Source: Thamnaconus septentrionalis (lineage: Eukaryota; Chordata; Actinopteri; Tetraodontiformes; Monacanthidae). From it: a DNA stretch of 64,000 nt. Positions 19,275 to 30,641 of this stretch are shown piece after piece. Under the pieces are notes generated by a model. That model searched no databases. It saw only the letters and a program-made list of their open reading frames with translations, and was not told the origin of the DNA. The DNA is taken from NCBI GenBank assembly GCA_009823395.1, contig CM020503.1, positions 3,157,001 to 3,221,000 of the forward strand. The letters are read 5' to 3'. Numbering within the stretch: the stretch's first letter is position 1; every line of letters starts with the position of its first letter. The position numbers were made by a program, and so were the translations under genes.

Positions 19275-22200
19275 TGTGTGCTGATAATATGACAATGCTG
19301 ACATTTTGAGACATCAGTCCTCATTGTAACAGCATTAAACAGCACACAGAGACCAGAGAGTTTGGAATCAACATTAACCCCTGCAGGTCACCAACACTCT
19401 TCATGGCAGTCAGGTAAGGCATCAGCTCCTTTGTGCTGTATTTGCAGGCTTGAGGGACATTATCTGAGAGGGTGGTGGTCACAAACAGAATCGATCACAG
19501 GGAAGAAAAATGTATTCTTTATTCCCTGTCTCCACTCGTCCCCCTGGACCGCAGGCATGGGAAAAGAGAGATAGACAGTGCAGGAGAGAGAGATTGCTAT
19601 ATAAAGTGATGGCATGCTACATTTCCCCGAGGGGAGAGAGAGGAGGAGGATGAGTCACCCGGCTTGTTGTTGCACTCCTGCTTTTTCCTTTCCTTCTCTT
19701 TCTCTGTTTGCTTCTTTATGATCTTTTTATTCTTCCTGGACTTTTCCCTCTCTTCATTGTTTTCCCCACCACTGCTGCCTTTTAACTGGCAGAGGCCGTG
19801 CAGAGGACCCTGAGACAAATCAGCAGCTCTGCTCCAACCTAGTAATCAATTCAATAAAGTAAATTAATTAAACTGATGTGTCTTGTGATCTGGTGATTAT
19901 ATTAGATCTAAGATTTAGACTTTCAGAATTTTAATTTAAGATTTTAATCCAACCCTTAATTTCTCATAGACCTTCTACTAACTTGATGCACAATTGGATG
20001 CAAGAACTGAAAGTAAACAACACTTCCTATGTGTCTCCCAATTTGGCCATCAAGAAGCAGGATGGTAGCTGCTTGTGTGTGTGAATCAACATCAGGCAAC
20101 TAAACAACAAAACCGGAAGAGACTGCTTTCCTCTTCCTGGGACAATAAAAAACCCAGATGCTTTGACTTCCCAAGAAGAATCAAGCCAGTGGTGCAGTCA
20201 CGTACTAGTCATTGAATGGCCACAAACTTTTTGGTACACTACATTCAGCCTCTTTAAATGGAATAGCTGCTCTTTGAAACGTAACAAGCACCATTTTGAG
20301 ACTGATGCAGCAGGTTTGTAGTGACCATGGGCTCAGGGTCATTGTGTTTTTGCAGTTACTTTGCAGATGGGCGACAAAGGGTCAATTTCCGTTTTGTCTG
20401 TAAAAGACAATTTTTGCATAATCAGACAGTCTGTGTGGATTTTCAAGATACTCTGGCTTACTTCCACAGTCCAAATACATGTAGATCAGGCTAATTGCCA
20501 ACTTGAGATTGCCCATAGGTGTGAGTGCAGATAGTTGTACCCCCTGTGATTAACCAAGGATGTAACTCTGTCTTCACCCCCAAGACAGCTGGGACAGGCT
20601 CAGGCAGCACCCACAACTCAGGATGCAGGATATGATGACAGGAAATTGATGGATGGATTTATGGTGCAGCATCAGTGGAGGCTGAACCCTACTGCAGCTA
20701 ACATTTCCCAGGAGACCAACTCTTGCATGCATTTTAGAGGAATCCACTTTCAAAGACGTTCAGCATAGCTATTTAATACGGTGAAATGAGCCTGCTAAAA
20801 TAATGAGTCACGCTTTCAATAAATGTAAGTCTTTCCGTCACTGAGCATGCTATAAAGTTGGAAACATGATGCTAAGGTCATCTTAACTTCATGATTCTGA
20901 GTCATATCACAAAAGTTCCTTTGTTCACCACCAATAATGGTACCAACCACGAGACCATTCAAGGCTGGTATCATATGATGAAGATCACATTGAAAAAACC
21001 ATTTAATGTTTTGAATTAGCAGAGACCTGATTAGCCGTCATCAAGCCTGACTCATTAAAAAATAAGACCATTCTGAGCTGAAATCACAAGATGAGGGTTG
21101 TATGCAAAAACAGAGACAACTTATCAGAGCTCTTGTTACGAATCACTAGTTCAGTCTTAGACTAGTTTAGGGGTATTTTCAACCTCTGTTTACTTTGATT
21201 ACACTCATGAATCACGCTGGCAGAGTTTGATTGGTGCTTCTAAAACACACAACTGCAACCTCCAGGGGCAGATAAAGCATGGAGCAATAATGTAAACAGT
21301 GGGTGAGGTTAAATATAACAGTGTTCAAATGTGACACTTTTTAATGATAACTTCAGTTCTCATAAGAGATAGAAACATTACCAAAGAGAGCAAATATGCA
21401 AAACCTCAAGAGGAAGCCAAAATAGTAGTTTAATAATTCATGTCAGCAACTAGTCTCTAGTTCCTGCGTCTCTTAAAGGCCCCTTCCTTCTCACAATCAA
21501 GCTATTTTTAGACAACTCTTTTTTATTTCTCCTGCTTGTCTTGCTTGAGCTCTTGCACCCCGCCTTTTGTCCTGGGCCTCTCTCTCCCTTCTTCCCTATC
21601 TCCCACCTTAGTCTCCAAACCCCCGACAACACCCAGAACGTTTTGCCCAGTGTGCACGCTACTCCTACCTACATGTACCAAAGCCAATAAACATTCTAAC
21701 AAAAGCGAAGTTTCCAGCTAAAACGGTGCTTCACAAGCAGCTGGAACCGTTCTGCCTCTTGTGTCCATATAAGGGCCTTGGTCGGCCCATGTAAGAAGAA
21801 TGGATACACTCACTCTTGATGAATTTGTACATGCAAAAGATTTCAGGGAGCCTGCTCACTGCCAGTTTCACCTGGTTTGCAGAACTGCTTTAAATCTCTT
21901 AAAGATGTTTACCTATTAAAGGTGTGGTTGGAGCTGGAAGACACAGTGTAGAGGACAAGGTGTCGTTTGGAGTAGTATTTAGGGTGATGTTGGTAGCTAA
22001 GGGCAAGTGGGCTAATGTGAAATCTATAATCCTTTATTAAGCGATAAAGAATGAAGAAGAAACCAGGAGAAACTCAACACAATCAGGGGAAACAGTTTTA
22101 TTCACATTTTAGTGTATTGTTGTGTATTTTAGTGTATTTTACTGCATTGGCTACTGCCCAAGATTGACAGTACCAGTTGTATTGTGCAACTTGATGGTGG

Positions 22201-25200
22201 TGAAGATGAAGATGAGGATGATGACAATGACGATGATGATGGTTGGTAAATGGATTGCCAGATTATGTTTTATTGCTATTCTTATTCCTGTTTTACAGTA
22301 TGTTTAGCACACATTCATATGTAAACTTTCCACCTGCTCCTAATTATACTGAGAGGCAGGTAAACAAAGTTCAATAGTCATACAACAGGCCAACCAGGTG
22401 TGCTGTGTCAGTAATAGGAAGGGCCATTCTTCCTCTTAGAAGTCATGAATCGTAATGAAGGATTTTAAAACTATTCATAGCAAAACAAGTTTGTGTTTGG
22501 TTGTGATTTTTCTTCAAATGGATGTTGTTTTTATTTTGGTTGAAATTTTTATATTGCAGTCACAAGGTTTTCATCCTTTATAAGTATCCAGAGTGATAAT
22601 GTTTTGCTCAGAACATTGACCTGTGCAACCAATTTTGCAGGATAAAGTTCATATATTTGTCAAAATCATTCCAGAATGACTTAACATGAACATGCACAAT
22701 GTGGCTGAATACTGAGTGGACCCGTGGCTCACGTCTATGTATGTGTAAAATGGTTGCAGGCTTGCAGCTTGATTGGTTTTAATTGATCCATCACTGTTGC
22801 CTGACGATTGTATCAGGTTGGGCGAGATGAGAAGGACCTGATTGGGAGTGAATTACTGTGTTGGGTGGAGGAATAAGTCAGTGTCTGGATTCACTTTGGG
22901 ATAAAACAGGAGGAGGTTTGCATGGAGCAGGGGGAATGCCCGTACAGTGAATCAGCTGTCTAAATACCTCCCTGCTCTTCATCGCAACACACCCTTCTCC
23001 TCCCTGTACAGAAGCAGTGGACCTCTCCTCCCTGTCACTCTCCCACATGTGTTATTTAACCCATCCCTCAGTGATAGAGGAGATTTGACAGGAATGTCTG
23101 TTAAATATGTGGACAGCATGCATTTCTCACAGCTCCATTACAGCTCATGGATGCATCATAGGTGGTGGGTGTGGTATAGGTAGGTGTATAGCTTCATAAA
23201 ACCAACTAATGTGAATCTGATTAGTTATTTTAGTCCCAATATGATTCAAATGAAGTGTCTACCATTCAAAAATATTGTCTTTTTGTTGCAAAAATGCATG
23301 CTCAAGACAAAGCTTGGAATTATTTTGGGTTTATTTTGCTTGTTTATTGCAGGGAGAAAATGAGTCAGAATTCCCAACAGAGGTTCATTTTGTACCAACA
23401 ATTGAAGAGGACTGGTGTGAGGATGAAGGTAGTCGTCCAGGAAGCTTGATTAAACAAAGCACTGAAGGCAAAGTTAAACTACTCTCTTTTTAAACTAAAC
23501 CTAGACAAGACCTGGTACCCTGTGACATCTTACAGCTGAACTAGGTCTCCATAGTTACAGCTCAGGGGTTCACATCAATTCCCCCTCTCAGCCCAGGCCC
23601 TGAATTATCTGAAGGAATGTATTGACAGTAAACCAAGCTAAGGGTGGATAAGGGGGAAACCTAGTCTTATTTGAATCCCATATGATCTTTCAACAGTTAC
23701 ACAAGCAGATTTTGACCCAAAAACAAAAAGAAGTCGCTCATAGGTAAGTGTGGAAGTTAGCAGACAGATAAGGTTTGGAACATGACACGTGTGTCCTTAA
23801 GGCAAGTGATCTCAAGTCTGTTTAGGGCCAAAACGTCCATAAACTCACGACAAACAAACTCATTCTTAATTAAATAGTGAAGTGTGACCAACCTCATAGC
23901 AGAGGTTATTAAAGTCAGACTTTGTACAATTTTACTCAAATGTGTTATTTCCTACTCAAGGTTTGTCACTGCCACAAGTGTGCGAATATAAATGGTTGAA
24001 TTGGTAAGTGAGGTAAACTAGTCAGAGCAAGCTACCACGCTTTATTTTAATTCCCTCCCTTTTCTCACAAGCAGGAAGACACAAATGAAAATAAAAAAAA
24101 GTGCTGAGGAATTCCACTGAAAACCTCAAAATGCTGATATATAATATGCAATTTGCAAGAAACCATGGCAACATGCTGCTTGGGGAGGGAACAACCAATT
24201 AAATAAAACAACCTAACTGTGCAGCAAGACCCAACAGTGAGGAAACGAGCAACAGCGCAGCCAGCAGGGGCTAACATTACAACCAGACCAAAACAAACAA
24301 TGCTAACGCAGGTGTTTAGGAGGCCCTCCACATGAGAAGACCAGTAAACGGTGGAGCGAGCTAACAGAAGCAATGATGTTTTTACCAAGCCAAGGACGTG
24401 GTTGCCATCCAAACAGTGGTAAACGTGTGTTTCCATGGACTTATCAAGCTAGATGGTATGTGATCTGAGTCACACAGCCACAAATACTTTCCCTGCACTG
24501 CAATTTCACAGTTCTGCTGTGAATGTTGTGCTAACAGGGACACTTAAAAGCATACTATTAATGCTTCTTTCTATTAATGCTTCTCTGATCATACTATTAA
24601 AGGTTCTTTGATCTTTTTGAAGCAAGATGAAATAATATCACTATGCTTGTAGGTGTCTCTGATTCCACACGTCTGACATCTCAGCTGCCAATTTCACTGC
24701 GGCCTTGTTGGCATGTGACACTCCTTCAGGTAGTCAGCCAGCCATACAAATACACTGGAGTGAAATTTCTTGTTTGCGTGTACAGACTTGGCTAATAAGG
24801 TTGATTCTGATGATGATAAGTTTTATAAAGTTGGAGTCAGCATAACTGGGCTCAAAAGCTAGAATGATGTTTGGCTTGTGTGAGAAGAAACACAGAATAG
24901 TGACATACAAAACACTGCTGTCTGGGTATTAATCAAGACTCAAGTTATGTCATGGCTGGCACTCCTAATCCAAGCTCTCCGGAAAGCAGAGAAATGCATT
25001 TCATAAGTCTGAGTTGAGAGTTGAGTTGAGGACTTGTTCAATTTATAACAAAAATATTAGACCAAATAAATCTGTTTGGTTTTTGGTGAAAATCATACTA
25101 TTTAAAAAAAAAAAAGAGAGAGAGGTGAGCAGGGGCAGGAAAGCTAGCTAAACCCCAAAAGCAAGTCGGAACAGCAGCAAAGCCCAGATAATTACAGACT

Positions 25201-27038
25201 TTCTGGGCTATATTAGATGTAGCTTTGATTTAATTTAGCCCAACTGTTGGATAGCGACGGAGGGAAACACAGAGAGAGTGAGGTCAGTCGAAGCCATAAT
25301 GTCTGAGTGCGGGGTGGAAACTCTGAATGATCTGCACCACTGTGCAAAGGGCTGCAAGTTATGACACATCACACAGCAGCCCCGCTGCCTAAAAAAGAAA
25401 CAGTGCCTCCTTTAACTCCCCTCATGCAGTAGGAAGCTGTCCCTTGCCGTATTTTCAAGTGGAACATCTGCCCTTCACTGCTCTTTTCTCCTGTCCTCCT
25501 TCTACGTGCTAACCCTCCTCTGCTTTTAAGAGGAAGCCAGTGCATGCCCTCGGCATTTTCCAATCTTTGCATGTGAAAGGGGGGAAAATGTGAAAGGACT
25601 TTCTTGTGGATTCCTCTTGACTAAGGCAGCCACAGGTCTCAGCAGACATGTGATGGCTTGCGTTGTTGAGTGGTTGAGGAAAGATATGTGTTGCCAATAG
25701 TGAGTATTGATCCGCAGTGCAGGAGATCTGGGTGGGGTAGGGATGTGTCACACAGCAACGTGCTGGGTTCGTGAACACAGACATGCACTCTTTTACTGTT
25801 TCAACCAAAAGGAAATGGAAAAGAGGTTTGAGTCAGGATTGGATAATGACTGGAAACTTAGCGTTTATTGTTAGTTTGGCTGGCGTTGGAAGAAAATGAA
25901 ATGAAAGACGGAAACTGGGTGAAGAGATCACATTTCATCTTAGTCATGAGAGGTCCAAGGGTTTTTATCCTTTAAGTATGTTAACCAGGTTTACACCTGC
26001 CAGATTTCTTGGAGTTTTGGCTGTTGTCAAGGATGAAGTACGTTTTTGTTTTTTGTTTTAAAAAAAATGCTGCTTCACCTATGAGATGGCCCAGTGTGTC
26101 ACCTGGACACCAGCAAATGGCTACAGATACAGAGACCCTTTTAATTGAGGTAGAAGGGTTAAGTTGGGAAACTGGACTTGAAAGTTGGCAAGAACAAGTC
26201 CAGTTGCTCCAACTTAACCCTTCTCATTTAAGATGACCTGGATGACTGAGAACCTTCACATACCTTGAAATTGAGAAAGATCTTTTACATTTCTACTGTC
26301 CTTAACCATATTTTACAAATGTGGACTGCAGACGTGTTGTGCTCTCCTTCATCGTTGAGGATGCCATCATTACTTTAGTGGACCGCTGGGCCACACCCAC
26401 CCCAAACTGAAATGCTGTCATGTGTTACACACATACATGCAAAAACCTATATTGAAAATAGAAAACACTAATAAGTGTATTTGTGTGTACATGTGTCCTC
26501 CCACCTGGTAGATCATGACTTTGAAGTTGCGCCTCTTGAGCAGCTCAGCCTCGTTGGACTCCAGCTTCTTGATTTGGCCTCCTTGCTTCTCCAGGGTGGC
26601 CCGCACCGTCTTGACGTTGACGCTGACCTTCTGCACCTTCTCCATCATCTTATTGACACTGTTGGACGTGGTGCTGTGGCTCTTGGCCAGCTTGGTGAGC
26701 TCGCCCTGGATGCCCGTGACACAGCGCTCCATCTCCTGCTGCCTGGCCTCCAGGCCGTTCTGGGTCTGCTGGATCTGGTCCACCGCCCCGATGATCTTGT
26801 CTAGCAAGGACAGGACCATCACCCCGTTGACCTGCGAGTCGATCTGCAGCGCCTCGTCCTTCTCTTCTCCCTCCGCCACTTCCCCTTCTGCCCCCACAGA
26901 GGACAACTCTTTCTTGACGGCGGCGAGAGCATCTTCATCGTCCGATTGCGGCAGGTTGATCTCGTCGTCTGAGATCTCAGTGAGGGACTGAGGCTCAAAC
27001 TGAGCGCTTGAGGATGCCATCGCTTCCAAGGCTGCCAT
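13068..27038 (-). CDS. cavin1: Caveolae-associated protein 1 (cavin-1/PTRF), complete
   Basis: Peripheral membrane coat protein needed to form and stabilise caveolae with caveolins; also described as polymerase I and transcript release factor. Two coding exons on the minus strand, 27038-26505 and 13943-13068, join in phase 0 (donor CAG|GTGGGA, acceptor TTTTGCCAG|GAT) to give 469 aa; human has 390. Residues 73-178 form the helical HR1 coiled-coil ending in LLKRRNFKVMIYQ, which is nearly identical to mammals. An acidic linker follows (about 203-250), then a basic helical region with tandem 11-residue repeats (271-336). The HVVYARSQTAVYTVPPFTF block is conserved at 373-391, and the tail is very acidic (about 410-469), ending DSD. 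An alternative in-frame ATG lies at residue 7. Teleosts have two cavin1 paralogues and I cannot tell which this is. The gene is head-to-head with atp6v0a1, as in human. Confidence 0.96.
13470..13667 (-). repeat. cavin1: Coding undecad (11-residue) repeat array in cavin1
   Basis: Six consecutive 33-nt units encode residues 271-336: SKEKIDKTRAK, TKEKLERTKQN, TKENLERTRQK, TKDNLEKTRQR, TKDNLEKTKQK and TRANLEKTRQN. The register is kept without indels. The mammalian protein, from memory, carries about three such units at this position. The module is the UC1 undecad domain reported to affect caveola formation and membrane binding. Confidence 0.85.
15974..16006. repeat. (GT)n microsatellite
   Basis: Sixteen or so GT units with one GC interruption, inside the cavin1 intron. 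Confidence 0.9.
17137..17200 (+). repeat. tRNA-like SINE head fragment
   Basis: The segment reading AGCTCAGTGGTCTAGTGGC, followed by GCAGGTTGTGAGTTCGATTA, has the A-box/B-box layout of tRNA-derived SINEs. The body that follows is too diverged to assign. Confidence 0.45.
19172..19270. repeat. Compound (CTA)n-(ATA)n trinucleotide microsatellite
   Basis: About 33 triplets, first CTA then ATA, with an early ATT interruption. It creates a meaningless poly-Ile/poly-Ser frame on the minus strand. Confidence 0.95.
20456..20657 (+). repeat. Degenerate SINE body and tail
   Basis: CCACAGTCCAAATACATG, TTGAGATTGCCCATAGGTG and GACAGCTGGGACAGGCTC, ending in TTGATGGATGGA, follow the order of the teleost tRNA-derived SINE also seen at 62025-62350. 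The tRNA-like head is missing. Confidence 0.65.
26138..26233. repeat. Long imperfect inverted repeat (foldback)
   Basis: The left arm, 26152-26180, begins AGAAGGGTTAAGTTGG and ends AACTGGACTTG. The right arm, 26195-26224, is its near-exact reverse complement, with only a small internal loop. The hairpin loop is 14 nt (26181-26194), and weaker pairing extends the stem outward. The flank GATGACCTGGATGACTGAG resembles the tail of a widespread fish repeat, so the foldback is probably transposon-derived. It lies 270 bases from cavin1 exon 1, inside the intron. Confidence 0.75.
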
Positions 27039-27410
27039 GTCAACAATTGTAATTCACAGTAAATCAATCAATCAATCAATCAATCTTCTTCCTATTTCCA
27101 CCTAGGATTCCCTTTTGTCCCCTTCACAGTCCTCTCTAACAGCTACGCTCAGTCCAACCTTTTCCCCTGTACGACACACAATCTGTCAGTTTCCTCTCTT
27201 ACTGCCTGCCCTCTCTGTCTCTCTGCAGCGCGCAGCAGAAGCCAGTCAGTGTGGGTTGCATGAGCCTTTGGATGGGAATGCCACATTAGGGAAAGAAACC
27301 CTCAAGTTTTTTTTCCTCCCCCCTCGGCTCTCCTCCCTTTTTTCCGCTGAGTCTTTCCCCTCCTTTGGCGTTTAACTCCTCCTTCATCTCCTTTTATAAA
27401 AACACTCACA
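27039..27410 (-). promoter_or_regulatory. cavin1: cavin1 5' UTR and TATA-type promoter
   Basis: A TATAAAAG motif on the minus strand, at about 27392-27399, lies about 350 nt before the cavin1 ATG. It would place transcription start near 27365 and give a 5' UTR of about 330 nt. A (TCAA)n run (about 27062-27083) lies inside the proposed 5' UTR. Motif evidence only. Confidence 0.4.
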
Positions 27411-30400
27411 GATGAAAAAGACTCCTCCTCAGCTGGAAAGGCTCTGCCCCCCCCCCCGGTTACACACCCCTTTGGTCGAGCTTTGTCCCATCGGCATGGT
27501 TGGAATAGCAACAGCTGAGTTGCACCGATCTGCTTGACTACAAGCACAGGCACAGCAGAGGGAGGAATGTCACAGACAATCTCTCCTTGTCTCTGTTCTT
27601 TCCTCTCTTTTATCTATAACATGTTCGATTTATTAAGGCCAGGCCTGGCACTATTACTTCTGAAAGAGCCAAAAGAAAAGAGGGTGAATCAAAAGTCTTA
27701 AACTTCCAATAAAACGCATTACTTCAAAAAACACTGGTAAAAAAATGAAATATAGTGAAATTCTCTGAAACTTTAAAACAACATGTACTCACTACAGTCT
27801 CAAGATGTGCATGAGGGGTACCTCCTGGTGCTTGACCTTGTAAAAGCTAAGCAGAAACAAACACGAGTTTGTTTCTGTTCTTCATTATTTTAAGCTGTGT
27901 TTGGATTGAAGAGAGCAGTCCCCTTACATAAGGTGAGTAGCTGCCTTTGTCCCAAGCAGTTGAATAAAGTTTATTTTATTTTTTTTTCATTTCCACTGAG
28001 GTAAGCATTGGACACTTAATCAGCAAGAGTATCTGAGTTTTTGAAAGTTCAGCTAATTATTCAGACAAGCTGTCAAATACTTTACTCGTCAGAAAAATGA
28101 CTCTTGTGAGGCCAAATGTTGTTCTAGTTCTTTTAATTAACAACAAATGAACACAGATGCAACACATTTGTTTGGGAGCTCTGAGCTGGCAGAAAGAATG
28201 CGGGTGGTTCGCTGGCATACAGTTACACAGATAAGGGTGCCTGTGAACAGGCCTTCAAGGCCAGCAGTTAGAAAGCATGATATAGTAGCTGTTAAAAAAA
28301 TAGCACTTAACCGTATGTGTGAATCAACTCACATGAAGATATGTTGATAACCACCGAAGTGTAGGTTCAAATTTGGCTCACTCTCATTAATTATATTAAA
28401 AGATGAACTAAAAACTAATACTATCTAAGTCTCTCTTTGAGCAGTTCATTCAGTTCTGGCCCAGAGCCAGTTGGTCTTGTTTAAAGCACTCACTGAGATA
28501 AACGATAATCAGACAGGGAAAATAAAAATTCAGAGAGAGTTCGAAGTGGAGAGGAATGGGCATAAATCCTTATTTGTTGCTCTGGATTTGAATCTCTGAA
28601 TTGTCCTGGACAGAGGACGGTAGAGCTCTATCAAGCTGAGGGAAGATTAAAGTACTTCACATCACAAAAAACAGGCTAGCACCCTCATCTGATCCCGGCA
28701 GGCCCACAATTTGAATGTTGTGCTTTATGCCTCAGGTTTGATTCTAGTGCAAAACAACTTTGGATGCATCTGAGACAATGGGGGAAGTGAATGGCTGCAG
28801 CAATGGAAAACTAGCATAGTTGCTCTGGGTCCTACGTGTGTTAACAAGATCTTTGTGTTGTTATGTTGCTTACATTTATCCCCCGAAGTCATTGTGTGGT
28901 GGGTACCTGTTGCAGGTATGTACTTGAAGGGGCTCCTATGTATGAATATCACCTAGGATGATAAACACTTTGCTTCATGACTGTGTTTTAGGAGAGGGAG
29001 GGATTTGGTTTAGTTGCTTAAATAAATGGGTTCTAATGCGTAGGAATATAGGTTTCAAGGATAAGCAGATGAAATTAACATTATTTCACAAACGCAAGTA
29101 TATTACTGACAATAGTTTTAAAACGTTTTCAGTATGTGTGTACTATGCATGGTCCATCTATCATATTTTCAAGCCACACCAGAAGCTTCCGGTTGACCCC
29201 ACTAAATATTTTTCGCATTAAAACTTACAATCCAGGAGCAATAATACAACATAAATATAATTATATACATAATATAAAACGTACTGTTAAAGTTTGTATT
29301 GCGAGCAAGTCTGTTAAGACAAATTATCGAGGAACACGCTTACCGAAGAAATGTTGTATACTCTTATTTTGAAGCAATGATATCCGGGTACTTGTTAGGG
29401 GACGTTCTCTAACTTTGATGTAGCACCACTAAATCTCAGCATCCAGCATCCGGGGAGATTCAGGAAACAAGAGGAGGTTGTTGAGCTGCAGGTTGTAATT
29501 GGTGAGTTAAAATATATTAATATGTCGACTAAATACTATGATGAAAATAATTTGATACTGTTCCAGTTGGGATATCGTTTGTCACGTCGTATAAATGTCC
29601 CCGATATGAAGAACGTCCGTATTCTCTAATCAGTCTTAGGTTGTTTTTATGTGTGTCAATTTCATCGAGTCATCCATTCGAAATATCTTTATTTAGCAGT
29701 GTGACGGTAACGCCAGAGGCCTCTGCAGACTAACAGACTTCGATTCTGTGATTCGCGATCTAACGTTTGAACTAATAGCACGCAACGGGCGGCGCGTATC
29801 ATAATAAAACACAGGTATATCCATTATCTTCTTCGTGTCACAGAAGATTATTTGTTTTAATTAAGGCGTCTCATTTTGCTTCGTGAAAAAAAAATAAAAA
29901 TAAATAAATGGTGACAGCTGTTAATGGAGATGCAGGCCTGGCTCCGGCAGCATCATCATGGCGTCCTTGAGCAGGGAAGGACAAATCCGCCTGCAGCAGC
30001 AGCAGCAGCAGCACGGAGGAGGAGGAGGAGGAGGAGGATGCTGCGACAGCCAACCTGCATGCTAGCTAGCTTCAGATTTAGCCTAGCACATCATTCATAC
30101 CCGGTGTTCGAGTATCCTTCTGTTGTAAACTGAAATTATTTCTCGAGTGCCGCATTTAGGGTCATTTATTTTCTTCTTTAACTCTCCATATACAATAATA
30201 GACAGTGTCACACGTAATGACAGTGTGTTTTTTTTCACAACAAGAGCTACAGTCAGCAGAAATTGTTTAATTAATTAACCGACATATTTTTCAGCTGTCA
30301 AGTCGTCAAGAAAAAAAAACGGGTAGCACAGGTGTTTCCTGTACCATTAATCAAAGCTGGGTTCCAGTCAAGTCAATAGAGATAACAAAGTGCACTTGAT

Positions 30401-30619
30401 GGATGTATCACCAGTGTCAATTTCACAAGCTTTTTTTTTTTTTTTTTTTTTTGGTTTTTAAGCCGGAGTGGTTATTAAGTGGCTACCCTTATGCCTATTC
30501 CTAAAGTTAATTATGCATCCTGTTCTGGATTTCTGGTGACTTTTTCATATCCACATAACCGTACTTGCATTTGATGTGGCCAAACAACAGTTTTCCTGCT
30601 TTGTGTGTTACTGTCATAG
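27411..30619. other. Shared upstream region of cavin1 and atp6v0a1
   Basis: Intergenic space of the head-to-head pair. The first, noncoding exon of atp6v0a1 should lie here, probably between 29.4 and 30.1 kb where CpGs and GC content rise. A possible exon 1 donor is AATTG|GTGAGT at 29502. I could not fix the exon. A long T run occupies about 30431-30452. Confidence 0.4.
29958..30065 (+). other. Short reading frame with poly-Q then poly-G
   Basis: ATG in a fair context (ATCATGG) opens 35 codons: a short lead MASLSREGQIRL, six Gln, one His, eight Gly, then CCDSQPAC and a stop. It sits on a CAG/GGA-rich stretch upstream of atp6v0a1. It could be an upstream reading frame in a 5' UTR or chance translation of a GC-rich trinucleotide repeat. 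No homologue is recognised. Confidence 0.25.
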
Positions 30620-30641
30620 GTGGACTTTTCTGGCCACCACC

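Larger units (their letters stand above)
13944..26504 (-). other. cavin1 intron 1 (12.6 kb)
   Basis: The single cavin1 intron. It contains a (GT)n at 15974-16006, a tRNA-like fragment near 17137-17200, a (CTA)n(ATA)n tract at 19172-19270, a SINE body at 20456-20657, an imperfect GAT-rich run near 22195-22240 and a long foldback at 26138-26233. The short open frames in it match nothing I recognise, and no nested gene was found. Confidence 0.6.

Noticed and set aside
19114..19314. Minus-strand frame with poly-Ile and poly-Ser
   Set aside because: Translation of the (CTA)n(ATA)n microsatellite.
26475..26991. Plus-strand frames opposite cavin1 exon 1
   Set aside because: Antisense shadows of a conserved coding exon.
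29871..30053. Minus-strand frame with poly-Ser and poly-Leu
   Set aside because: Translation of the CAG/GGA tract on the opposite strand; no homology.
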